This document shows, in pieces, positions 1 to 8,142 of a DNA stretch of 64,000 nucleotides. The position numbers were made by a program, and so were the translations under genes. The stretch covers positions 3,782,001 to 3,846,000 of the forward strand of contig NZ_JABUQZ010000001.1 in the NCBI RefSeq assembly GCF_013342145.1, written 5' to 3'. This DNA is from Haloterrigena gelatinilytica. GTDB taxonomy: Archaea > Halobacteriota > Halobacteria > Halobacteriales > Natrialbaceae. The notes under the pieces were generated by a model, which saw only the letters and a list, made by a program, of their open reading frames with translations, was not told the origin of the DNA and did not search any database. Every line of letters begins with the position of its first letter. Position 1 is the first letter of the stretch.

Positions 1-464
1 GGGTCGATCTCCGGCAGATCCCGCAGGTCGTTTCGCGACTCGTTGATGTACAGGAGGTGGTCGTCGATCTGCTCGACGATGTCCGCGAGCCGAGCGAAGG
101 CCTGCTTGCGGTGCTTGCGCGCGGTGTCCACGTCGGTCTTGCGCAGGCGGGGCTGGTACTCCTCGTGGATTTCGCGGGCCTTACGGCTGGCCCACATCAC
201 TTCGGAGAGGCTCTGGCGGAGTTTGTCGACGTCGACGATCGCGTCCGCGAGTTCGTAGTAGAACGGGTGGGCGTCGTACTCGAAGTCCGGCCACGCCGTC
301 ACGACGTTCTCTAAGTTGTCCGAGATGATGTTGGCCGCCGTCTGGAGCATCGACTGCTGGGCTTCGAGGCCGCGTTTGGCCTTGCCGGCCCGCGCCGCCC
401 GCGAAAATGCCTTGTCGATCAGCTCTTCCGACGTGGGCGTCGTCGGAAGGTCTTCGAAAATCAT
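1..464 (-). CDS. Nog1-family GTP-binding protein, N-terminal part (runs off window)
   Basis: The reading frame starts at an ATG at 464 and runs leftward off the window, giving about 154 residues. It begins MIFEDLPTTPTSEELIDKAF and continues through an all-helical region with an SRAARAG stretch and a conserved WASRKAREIHEEY-type segment. This matches the N-terminal helical domain that precedes the Obg-like G domain in archaeal Nog1/NOG1 GTPases, which act in large-subunit ribosome maturation. The GTPase motifs would lie beyond base 1 and are not visible, so the family call rests on the N-domain only. It is transcribed divergently from the membrane protein at 625. Confidence 0.8.
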   Translation of the reverse strand, partial: MIFEDLPTTPTSEELIDKAFSRAARAGKAKRGLEAQQSMLQTAANIISDNLENVVTAWPDFEYDAHPFYYELADAIVDVDKLRQSLSEVMWASRKAREIHEEYQPRLRKTDVDTARKHRKQAFARLADIVEQIDDHLLYINESRNDLRDLPEID

Positions 465-624
465 AGCGATACGTACGACGCGCGCTCTTAAAAGGTCGTT
501 CGTTATCGCGCGACCGGTTCCGGTCGGCGGATTCGCCGCGGTCGTCCTGCGAACCCGGGCCACTGATGAACGGTCGCAGTATACGCGCCGTCTCCTTATC
601 GTCGCTCGGCCCCTCTCTCTCTGT

Positions 625-996
625 ATGACCAACTGGCGCGCCGTGTTTATCGGCTTCCTGCTCGCGACCGTCCTCGGAATCGTCGGCCTCGTCGTCCCCG
701 GCATCGGCCAACTCGCCGCGGGGCTGATCGGCGGCTTCGTCGCCGGCTACGTGGCCGGCGGCGGCCTCGGCAGCGGCCTCTGGCACGGACTGCTCGCGGG
801 CTCGCTCGGCGGCATCATCGGCGGCCTCCTGATCGGCGTCGCCGTCGGCCTCGCCGGACTCGCGCTCGGCCCAATCGGGGGCGCGATCTCCGGCGCCGCC
901 GGCCTCGGTATCTTCGCGCTCGCCGTCGCGATCTCGCTGGTGATGGCCCTCGAGAGCGCGCTCGCGGGGGCCGTCGGCGGCGTTCTCAACCCGTGA
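625..996 (+). CDS. DUF5518-like small glycine-rich membrane protein
   Basis: A 123-residue protein made almost entirely of hydrophobic, glycine- and alanine-rich helices. I see about four membrane segments with GG and GxxxG patterns. It resembles the haloarchaeal DUF5518 proteins, whose function is unknown. The frame is open further upstream to 316, but that part overlaps the Nog1 gene antisense and looks non-coding, so the ATG at 625 before MTNWRAVF is the natural start. The stop lies inside a small inverted repeat at 995-1013. Confidence 0.75.
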   Translation: MTNWRAVFIGFLLATVLGIVGLVVPGIGQLAAGLIGGFVAGYVAGGGLGSGLWHGLLAGSLGGIIGGLLIGVAVGLAGLALGPIGGAISGAAGLGIFALAVAISLVMALESALAGAVGGVLNP

Positions 997-1013
997 CCGT
1001 CATCGGGACGGTC
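995..1013. terminator. possible stem-loop at gene end
   Basis: GACCGTC is followed by a 5-nt loop and GACGGTC, a perfect 7-bp stem overlapping the stop codon of the preceding small membrane protein. There is no clear T tract after it, so a role in termination or mRNA 3' stability is only a guess. Confidence 0.25.
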
Positions 1014-1193
1014 ATCGATACGGGCAGCAGTCACGGTACCGAAATGAGGTAGATAACTGACAATATTTCCGCTATTACCGTATCCGATAGCTTCTGTTTT
1101 CTGCTCGCCGGCAGTTCAGTCGGAGTCTCGAGGTCGAACGTTCATCTCTCCTCGAACGCCCTATAGTCAGAATAAGTGAGTTTAATGATAACA

Positions 1194-1221
1194 GTTATAT
1201 CTCGACAATAGACAGGAAGGT
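1194..1221 (+). promoter_or_regulatory. TATA-like box and weak RBS before the lipoprotein gene
   Basis: A GTTATAT box at 1194-1200 lies 24-30 nt ahead of the ATG at 1224. It sits in a locally AT-rich stretch. A GGAAGGTG element at 1214-1221 directly before the ATG could act as a weak Shine-Dalgarno site. If the TATA box is used as spaced, the transcript would have almost no leader, so the two signals need not both be used. Confidence 0.45.
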
Positions 1222-1223
1222 GT

Positions 1224-2423
1224 ATGAATCGACGCGAGTATCTCGCGATGGGAGGTATCGTGGTGAGCGGCACGCTCGCCGGCTGTAGCGAAACCAGCGC
1301 GGACGATCCTGACGATACCGAGGACGGAGGCAACGGCGAGGAGTCGGGAGAGCCGTCGTTCACCGATATCGGAATCTCGACGGCGGGGTCGACGACCGTC
1401 GACGGCGAGTTCACGGTGACGGTATCCGCGACCAACGAGGGCGGTGCGGCCGGCGACTACGAGGACGAACTGGTCGCTACCGAGGGGCCGATCGACCTCG
1501 AGGAGTCGGTCGAACTCACCGATGTCGCCCCCGACGAGACGGCGACGGCGGATTTCGGTCCGTTCTCCGTCGACCACGTCACCGAGTGCGCGTTCGAACT
1601 CTCCGAGGCCGACGTCGACCACGAACTGTCGATCGAACCGCTGACCGCCGCGGTCGGTGAGACGCTCTCGCTCGGCGACGGGCTTCGAGCGACGCTGACG
1701 GACGTCCGCTACCAATCGAGCCTCTTCTACGAGGAGTACGTCTCCGAGCTGTTCGCGACCCAGAACGCGGGACGCGTCTTCACCTCGCCCGACGATGCAA
1801 CGCTCGTCGTCTTCGAACTCGAACTCGAGAACGTCGGTACGAGCTCCGTATCGCTCTCGCCGGCGGAGTTCGCGTTCAGCGAGAGCGAGTTCTACACGTC
1901 GCTGGCGGATCAGTCCCTCGAGAGCGCGGTCATCGATGACGACCCACTGGTCGGGAGCGGCGAAACGCTGCTCGGAACGGGCGTCACCGTCGACTTCTGG
2001 CTGCTGGGTCAGCTCGAGTCGACGGCCGCCGCCGGGACGGCGACCCTCGACTACCACCGCACGTCGGAGTCGGCAGCGGATCTCCAGTGGGAACTACCGC
2101 TCGAGGGCGAGGACGGGCCGGCCTTCCCCACGTTCGAACTCGAGTCCGTCGACGCGCCGGCCGAGGCGTCGGGTGCCTACGATATCACCGCGACGATTCG
2201 GAACACGAGCGACGTCGACGGCCGATTCCGAGGCGTCTTCCAGTACGAAAACGACGACGAGTGGTGGGAACTGACGTCGGCGACGAAATCGCGACTCGAC
2301 GTCGGTATCGCCGCCGGCGAGAGTCGCGAGATCCGTGTCACGAACGAGAGCAGTTCGAGCGGCGAGTACACGTACCGACTCGCCCCGTTCGACGACGAGT
2401 GGGTGACGACCCTGTCCTCCTGA
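1224..2423 (+). CDS. secreted lipoprotein with CARDB-like and DUF4352-like domains
   Basis: A 399-residue exported lipoprotein. It opens MNRREYLAMGG and has a lipobox LAGC with Cys21, typical of haloarchaeal lipoproteins. An acidic linker of about 25 residues follows. Residues about 45-140 look like a CARDB/immunoglobulin-like domain, with the phrases VTVSATNEGG and DVAPDETATADFGPF. A DUF4352-like middle domain spans about 150-270 and carries GETLSLGDGLRATLTDVRYQ. The C-terminal 110 residues form another beta-rich domain. It stands alone with its own promoter. The substrate or partner is unknown; a surface binding or adhesion role is inferred from domain type only. Confidence 0.8.
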   Translation: MNRREYLAMGGIVVSGTLAGCSETSADDPDDTEDGGNGEESGEPSFTDIGISTAGSTTVDGEFTVTVSATNEGGAAGDYEDELVATEGPIDLEESVELTDVAPDETATADFGPFSVDHVTECAFELSEADVDHELSIEPLTAAVGETLSLGDGLRATLTDVRYQSSLFYEEYVSELFATQNAGRVFTSPDDATLVVFELELENVGTSSVSLSPAEFAFSESEFYTSLADQSLESAVIDDDPLVGSGETLLGTGVTVDFWLLGQLESTAAAGTATLDYHRTSESAADLQWELPLEGEDGPAFPTFELESVDAPAEASGAYDITATIRNTSDVDGRFRGVFQYENDDEWWELTSATKSRLDVGIAAGESREIRVTNESSSSGEYTYRLAPFDDEWVTTLSS

Positions 2424-2658
2424 ATCGGTCGCCGGACGGCGGCACTCTCGCCGACTGTGGAGGCGACTGATACCGACGTTTCGAGATCGTCCGGACGTTC
2501 AAAACGGTCCTCCTTAACGCGCATACCAACGGAATCCGGTGCAGAACGTCGAGTTCTCCACTGTCGCAGTGTTCGACGGCGTCAGAGGCTGAGCGGGATC
2601 GTTCCGTTCGTCGCGATGATCGTCAGTCGCGGACCGAGAATGGACTCGAAGCGATGGC

Positions 2659-4541
2659 CTACGAGCTTCCGGCGGCCGTGGGCTGCAGCGAAAATGAGAA
2701 CGCCGACCCCTCGCCGGGCTCGGACTCGACCCAAATTTCGCCGCCGTGGCGCTCGACGATGCGCTCGCACAGCGCGAGGCCGATTCCCGTCCCGTCGTAC
2801 TCCTCGCGACTGTGGAGACGATCGAAGATGTCGAAGATGCGGTTCTGTTCGTCGGCCGGGATGCCGATTCCGTCGTCTTCGACCGTGATCACCCACTCCC
2901 GGTCGCGTCGTTCGGCGTCGACGTGGACGCGGGGCGGTTCGTCGCCGCTGTACGTGATCGCGTTCGACAGCAGGTTCTGGAACACCTGTCGCAACTGACT
3001 GGCGTCGCCCTGGACGCGGGGCAGCGAATCGGCGGTGATCGTCGCGTCGGACCCCTCGATCCGCATGCGGAGGTCCTCGCGGACGCTCTCGAAGACGTCC
3101 TCGAGGGCGACCGGTTCCAGCGGATCGCCCTGCGTCTCGACGCGGGAGTACGCCAGCAGGGCGTCGATCATCTCGCGCATCCGATCGGCGCCGTCGACGG
3201 CGAACGCGAGGAACTCCTCGCCCTCCGCGTCGAGGGCGTCCTCGTATCGGTGCTCGAGCAACTGGAGATAGCTCGAGACCATCCGGAGCGGTTCCTGCAG
3301 GTCGTGGGAGGCGGCGTAGGCGAACTGTTCCAGTCGCTTGTTCGACTCCTCGAGACGGTCGTTGGACCGCTCGAGTCGGCGTTCGCGCTCGTCGCGCTCG
3401 AGTTCGTAGCTGACCCACTGGCCGATCAGGTCGAGAAAGGCGTAGTCGGCGTCGGTGAACTCCCGGTCTCGACCGTCGGTATCGGAGAAGCACACCGATC
3501 CGTAGACGCCGTCGCCGTCGGTCACCTTCGTGCCGAGATAGCAGCCCAGATCGTACTCGCGGTAGAGCGGATCGTCGTCCCAGCCGACCGCCGTGACGTC
3601 CTCGACGCCCAGCGGCGTCTCCATCGTGATCGTTCGCTTACAGTAGTTACCCGGGTTCGCCGAGACCCGCGCGGTGCCCTCCTCGAGGGCCGTCCCCTGG
3701 GTCTTGACGACGCGGAACTCGTCGCCCCGTTTCTCGAGGAGGAATCCCATCTCGAGGTCGAACCGCTCGCGACCCAGATCGAGCAGGCGCTCGGTCTTCT
3801 CGTCGAACGAGAGATCGCTGTCGGCGGTGATCTCGTACAGCTTCTCCTGCGATCGCCTGTGTTTCCGTCGCTCGAGCTCGTAGTTCACCCACTGTCCCAT
3901 CAGGTCGAGGAAGGTGCGCTCGGCGTCCGTGAACGGGCGGGTGCGCGGCTCGGTGGTCGTGAAGAAGAACAAGCGGTCGTGCCCGTTATCGACCTCGATG
4001 TGCGTGCCGAGATACGCTTCGAACCCGAGCTCCTCGTACGCGTATCCGTCGTAGCCTTCCGCGACGGGATCGGTGATGGTCACGGGGCCGTCCGCGCCGT
4101 ACGCCGCCCCGCAATACGTTCCCGATAGCGGCGGTTCGAGCCCGGGCCGAAACGGACCGCACTCCTCGCTCGTGTATTCGACTTCGAGCCGGTCGTCGTC
4201 GGGGAAGACCTTGGCCATGCCGCCGACGTCGAGGCCGAACTGCTCGCTCCCGAGGTCGAACAACGCCTGTAACTTCTCCTCGAAGGTGCGCGCGGGATCG
4301 GACGTGATCTCGTAGCTCTCCTGCAGGTAGCGAACGCGTCGCTGCTGTTCCAGTTCGTAACTCAACCACTGTCCCATCAGGTCGAGGAACGTGCGCTCGC
4401 CGTCGCTGTAGGATCGGTCCCGCGGCGATTCGGAGCCGAAACACAGCGTCCCGTACTCCTCGCCGCCAGCGTGGACGGTCGTCGCGAAGTAGGCGTCGAG
4501 GCCGAACCGCTCGTAGGCGGGGTCGTCGGTCCAGCCGACCT
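2659..4541 (-). CDS. multi-GAF sensor histidine kinase, C-terminal part after a frame break
   Basis: This is the downstream part of a large sensor kinase whose N-terminal part is in another frame (4377-5822). It starts inside a GAF domain at VGWTDDPAYERFGL, continues through two complete GAF modules (each ending in an xGQWxxYELE phrase), then a short coiled coil, HisKA and HATPase_c. The HisKA phosphoacceptor is in SHDLQEPLR, with its His codon at 3304-3306, of the phytochrome-like subtype. ATPase boxes are N (QVFQNLLSNAI), G1 (EDDGIGIP), F (IFDIFDRLH) and G2 (GTGIGLALC). It is cytoplasmic, with no membrane segment. No convincing start codon exists at the junction, so as drawn it could not be made separately. 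The true gene is one kinase spanning 2659-5822. Confidence 0.8.
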
Positions 4542-5822
4542 GAGGTCCCGCAGGAGCCGCTCGTGGCGGCGCTGCTCGAGTTCGTACTTGACCCACTGGC
4601 CCATCAACCGCAGGAAGGTCCGCTCCCGATCGGAGAACGCGCCGTCCGACGGATCCGAGGAGGTGAAGAAGAACGTCCGATCGAGATCGCCCTCGATCGG
4701 GATGCAGGTGCCGAGATACGCCCGCACGTCGTCGGACGCGCGGGACTTCTGTTCCGGCAGTTCGCCGGTGACCGTCGACAGTTCGGTCGGCATGGGGACG
4801 GTGTCGGCCGGCCCGTTCTCGACGACCTCGTGGCAGTACGTTTCCGACAGCGGGATCTCCGTATCGACCTCCAGCCCGTCGTGGTCGCCGCTGATCGCTT
4901 CGATCCGATAGTAGTCGGTCGCCGGATCGACGCGGGCCATGCCGCCGATCTCGAGGTCGAACACTTCGCGGCCGAACGCGAGGAGGTCGTCGATCTTCTC
5001 CTCGAACGACTGGTGGGGATCCGCGGCGATCGCGTACAGCTGCCGCTGGGCCCACTCCTCGGTCTCGAGAGTCGCCTCCGCGTCGGTGCGATCGACCAGC
5101 GTCTGCAGTTTGCGTTCGTTCTCCCGGGCGGGACGGTCGGGACCGAAGTACTCCTCGGGCGGGGTGTAGAAGACGTTCTGGCAGACCGTGCCGTCGTAGA
5201 TGAGATAGGGGTGCGTCTGGATGACGTCCTCGATGATTTCCGGAGGCAACTCGGTGCGGTCGTACTGACACAGGGCCGTGCTCTCCTCGCCGTCGACGAG
5301 GTCGTTTACGTGCGCCTCGCAGCTCATGAACGCTTCCTGTGCGCGCTCGTCGTCGGCGAGCCACGTCTCCTCGGCGGTCACGCGGAACCCCTCGTACTCC
5401 GCGTGCGCCTCTTCCATGGCGCGCTCGAGGAGGTCGTACCCCTCGTCGACGTCGAACGCGCCGCCGTCGAGATACGTCTCCTCGACGGTGTGGACGGTGA
5501 GCTGTCCCGACTCGAGTGCGGCGTCGACGTCGATTCCACCGTTTCGCAGCGCGTCGAGTACCTCCTCGCGCGAACTGTCCGCGCGGATGTACATGCAGCG
5601 TTCGCCGCGCTCGAGTCCCTGTGCGACGTAGGGACCGACCGCCGCGAACCGTTCGGCGTGCGTCTCGTAGATCAGTCCGAAGTGGTCGACCGTCTCGTGG
5701 CCCTCGAGGGGCGCGACCGGACCGCGGAAGTCGGGGAAGTCAGTTCGGTCGCTCGGCCGCTCGAGCTCGCAATCGAGCGCCGGTTCTTCGTCGTCGCCGG
5801 GGTTCCGCGTTGTTTCACTCAT
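4377..5822 (-). CDS. MEDS/GAF sensor histidine kinase, N-terminal part (frame broken near 4541)
   Basis: This is the N-terminal part of the same kinase, starting at ATG 5822. Residues about 40-215 form a MEDS (DcmR-type sensory) domain, with VDHFGLIYETHAERFAA, GERCMYIRAD and the TYLDGGAFD region. Residues about 245-425 form a first GAF domain that ends GQWVKYELEQRRHERLL. After LLRDL at about 4545 the frame leaves family-like sequence and runs on as low-complexity residues to 4377. The neighbouring GAF modules show what is missing: the N-terminal half of the next GAF (YEITAD through the segment before VGW), roughly 110 residues. So the break is a deletion plus frame change, not a single-base slip. 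It may be a real mutation or an assembly loss. Confidence 0.8.
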   Translation of the reverse strand: MSETTRNPGDDEEPALDCELERPSDRTDFPDFRGPVAPLEGHETVDHFGLIYETHAERFAAVGPYVAQGLERGERCMYIRADSSREEVLDALRNGGIDVDAALESGQLTVHTVEETYLDGGAFDVDEGYDLLERAMEEAHAEYEGFRVTAEETWLADDERAQEAFMSCEAHVNDLVDGEESTALCQYDRTELPPEIIEDVIQTHPYLIYDGTVCQNVFYTPPEEYFGPDRPARENERKLQTLVDRTDAEATLETEEWAQRQLYAIAADPHQSFEEKIDDLLAFGREVFDLEIGGMARVDPATDYYRIEAISGDHDGLEVDTEIPLSETYCHEVVENGPADTVPMPTELSTVTGELPEQKSRASDDVRAYLGTCIPIEGDLDRTFFFTSSDPSDGAFSDRERTFLRLMGQWVKYELEQRRHERLLRDLRSAGPTTPPTSGSASTPTSRRPSTLAARSTGRCVSAPNRRGTDPTATASARSST

Positions 5823-6049
5823 AGAATCTGGTAGATCGGGTTGGAATCCGGACCGGTCCGAGTACTGTCGCGTGGTCGGACCGTCAATCGAGAGTGGAGG
5901 GCAATCGGTCTCACCGGAATCGTATCAGAGGAAGATCCTCGACGTACAAAAGAACGCGGCACAGTATCGACAACCCGCTGAAACGTAAGCGCAGTGCTCC
6001 TGACCCGAGCCTGTCACGAGAGCGTCGGTTGCCGCCTCCCGGTTCCGGA

Positions 6050-6394
6050 TCAGGCCGACGCCATCTCCCGACAGCTCTCGGCACACTCCGGCAGGATCTC
6101 CGCGCAGGCCTGACAGTGGTCGTGGTCGTGCTGTTCGCACTCCTCGGCGCACTCCTCGCAGAGGTCGGCGCAGATCTCGCCCAGTTCCTCGTGGTAGCCC
6201 GAGTTGCGGGCCATAAAGCGCGCGTGCAGCGACGCGACGTCCGCCACGTCCCGGCAGAGCCGGATACAGCGGGCCATCCCGTCCTCGTCCGCGCAGGCGT
6301 CGGCACACCACTCGCAGACCTGCGCGGCCTCGAGACAGTTGTCGATACACTCCTGCATGTGGTCGTCCGCGTGGTCGATCTGTTGAAGCGCCAT
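6050..6394 (-). CDS. four-helix-bundle cysteine-rich copper-storage protein (DUF326/Csp-like)
   Basis: A 114-residue protein with 15 cysteines arranged mostly as CxxxC and CxxC pairs along helices, for example CIDNC, CEWCADAC, CIRLC, CADLCEEC, CQAC and CAESC. This is the signature of the DUF326/Csp family, whose four-helix bundles line their core with Cys thiolates and hold many Cu(I) ions. There is no signal peptide, so it is of the cytosolic (Csp3-like) type. The ATG at 6394 is preferred over a GTG one codon earlier. No copper ATPase or copper regulator is adjacent. Confidence 0.85.
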   Translation of the reverse strand: MALQQIDHADDHMQECIDNCLEAAQVCEWCADACADEDGMARCIRLCRDVADVASLHARFMARNSGYHEELGEICADLCEECAEECEQHDHDHCQACAEILPECAESCREMASA

Positions 6395-6532
6395 CACGCG
6401 AACCGATGCCGAGGATAGCCATCAAGCTATGACGGGCGTTTGCAAGGGTGAATTCCGCAGCACGGCCGCGAACGCTCGTATACGGCGGAAAAGTTCGCTA
6501 TCGAGAGCGGTACCCGTCCGGCCCGATCGCTC

Positions 6533-7168
6533 TCACGGCCACGGCGAGTCGTCGTCCCCTTGAGTCGCCTCGTCGGTCGCACCGTCGGAATCGCGGTTCT
6601 GGCCCGAGTCGGTCCACGAAGCGTCCGATTCGTCGCTCGAGTCGTCGGACGACGGGGTAGTAGGGGACGCGCCGTCAGCGGTCGACCGGGGGTCGGCGAC
6701 AGCGTCGGGTTCGGCTGTGGACTCGAGGTCGTCGCCGTCGGCAGCGTCGGGCTCGCTCGCGTCCGGCGACACCGCCGGCACGTCGACCGACCGCAGGGCG
6801 CGCCGCACGATATCGCCGCCCGCGACGCCCTCGACGCTGGCCTCGGTCGTGAGCACGATCCGGTGGGCCATCGTCGGCTCGGCGAGCCGTTTCACGTCGT
6901 CGGGCGTGACGTAGGATCGGCCGTCGATGACCGCCGCGGCGCGGGCCGCCTCGAAGACTCGCTGGACGCCCCGCGGCGAGACGCCGATCTCGGCGTGGCC
7001 GTCCCGGCGGGTCGCCCGCGCGAGGTCGATGATGTAGCGCCGGAGCTTCTCGTCGACGGTCACGTCTTCGGTCAGGTCCTGGATCGCCAGGACCGCGTCC
7101 GGATCGATAACCGGCTCGACGCTCGGCGACAGCGTCCGGCGGTTCGCCCGCCGCTCGAGCAGTCCCAT
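6533..7168 (-). CDS. MoxR-family AAA ATPase, C-terminal part
   Basis: This frame holds the end of a MoxR-type ATPase: the sensor and lid region (MGLLERRANRRTLSP, VTVDEKLRRYIIDLARATRRD, IGVSPRGVQRVFEAARAAA, YVTPDDVKRLAEPTMAHRI). A tail of about 70 residues rich in S, D and T follows. It joins perfectly to the N-terminal part at 7072-8082 if one copy of the 355-bp duplicated segment is removed. The ATG at 7168 is an internal methionine, not a real start. The true gene is about 6533-8082 with one repeat copy deleted. Confidence 0.75.
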   Translation of the reverse strand: MGLLERRANRRTLSPSVEPVIDPDAVLAIQDLTEDVTVDEKLRRYIIDLARATRRDGHAEIGVSPRGVQRVFEAARAAAVIDGRSYVTPDDVKRLAEPTMAHRIVLTTEASVEGVAGGDIVRRALRSVDVPAVSPDASEPDAADGDDLESTAEPDAVADPRSTADGASPTTPSSDDSSDESDASWTDSGQNRDSDGATDEATQGDDDSPWP

Positions 7169-7721
7169 CCCCCGTCGACGTCGGGGTAGCTGAGCGAGGT
7201 CTTGACGCTGAAGCGGTCGCGCTGGGCTCCGGAGGCGGAAGGTTCCCCCTGTTCGATCGGGTTCTGGGTCGCGACACGACGAAGGGCTCGGGCAGGTCGT
7301 AGGTCGTCCTGTCGACGCTGACCTGGCGTTCCTCCATGGCCTCGAGCAGCGCGGCCTGCGTTTTTCGCCCGCGCGAGGTCGATGATGTAGCGCCGGAGCT
7401 TCTCGTCGACGGTCACGTCTTCGGTCAGGTCCTGGATCGCCAGGACCGCGTCCGGATCGATAACCGGCTCGACGCTCGGCGACAGCGTCCGGCGGTTCGC
7501 CCGCCGCTCGAGCAGTCCCATCTCCCCGTCGACGTCGGGGTAGCCGAGCGAGGTCTTGACGCTGAAGCGGTCGCGCTGGGCCTCCGGGAGGCGGAAGGTT
7601 CCCCCCTGTTCGATCGGGTTCTGGGTCGCGATCACGACGAAGGGCTCGGGCAGGTCGTAGGTCGTCCCGTCGACGCTGACCTGGCGTTCCTCCATGGCCT
7701 CGAGCAGCGCGGCCTGCGTTT
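7013..7721. repeat. imperfect head-to-tail duplication of about 355 bp inside moxR
   Basis: Copy A is at about 7013-7364 and copy B at about 7366-7721. Both run from the CGCCCGCGCGAGGTCGATGA side to GCGGCCTGCGTTT. The offset between copies changes from 353 to 358 bases along the unit, because copy A lacks several single bases, mainly in C or G runs (for example CTCCGGAGG against CCTCCGGGAGG), and has a few substitutions. The seam is the run tttttcgccc at 7361-7370. Homopolymer-type losses limited to one copy look like a poor-quality read end. Confidence 0.85.
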
Positions 7722-8082
7722 TGGGGGGCGCGCGGTTGATCTCGTCGGCCAGCACGACGTTGGCGAACACCGGTCCCTCCGAGAACTCGAACTCGCCGCT
7801 GTGTTCGTCGTAGACCGTCGACCCGCTCACGTCGGAGGGCAGCAGGTCGGGGGTAAACTGGATGCGCGTAAACTCCAGGCCCATCGACTCGGCGATCGTC
7901 CGGGCGATGACCGACTTGCCCGTCCCCGGCACGTCCTCGAGCAGGACGTGGCCGCGGGCGAACACGGCCGAGAGCACGGCGTAGAGCACGCCGTGATCGA
8001 CCACGGCGGCTTCCTCGATGCGCCCGACGACGTCGCGGACGGTGGCTTCGGCGTCGGCGGGCGTCACGTTCGACTCGTCCAT
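7072..8082 (-). CDS. MoxR-family AAA+ ATPase, N-terminal part (frame corrupted by duplication)
   Basis: It starts at ATG 8082 (MDESNVTPADAEATVRDV). Walker A is EDVPGTGKSV, Walker B is VVLADEINRAPPKTQAALLEAM, and sensor 1 is VIATQNPIEQGGTFRLPEAQRDRF. These identify a MoxR AAA+ ATPase, a chaperone-like activator of vWA and DUF58 partners, and it ends the operon containing DUF58. After IIDLARA (about 7373) the sequence re-enters a second, error-rich copy of its own KTQAALLEAM-to-LARA segment in a wrong frame, so the last 90 or so residues are not meaningful. Confidence 0.8.
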   Translation of the reverse strand: MDESNVTPADAEATVRDVVGRIEEAAVVDHGVLYAVLSAVFARGHVLLEDVPGTGKSVIARTIAESMGLEFTRIQFTPDLLPSDVSGSTVYDEHSGEFEFSEGPVFANVVLADEINRAPPKTQAALLEAMEERQVSVDGTTYDLPEPFVVIATQNPIEQGGTFRLPEAQRDRFSVKTSLGYPDVDGEMGLLERRANRRTLSPSVEPVIDPDAVLAIQDLTEDVTVDEKLRRYIIDLARAKNAGRAARGHGGTPGQRRQDDLRPARALRRVATQNPIEQGEPSASGAQRDRFSVKTSLSYPDVDGGWDCSSGGRTAGRCRRASSRLSIRTRSWRSRT

Positions 8083-8142
8083 ACGCGAACGTGATACTCG
8101 GTGAACATCAATCCCCTGATCGGTCCCGTCGGAGCCCAACCG

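Noticed and set aside
7072-7364. A second moxR paralogue
   Set aside because: The second copy covers only about 118 codons, is interrupted by several one-base gaps, and is near-identical to the adjacent copy at the nucleotide level. It is a duplication, not a paralogue.
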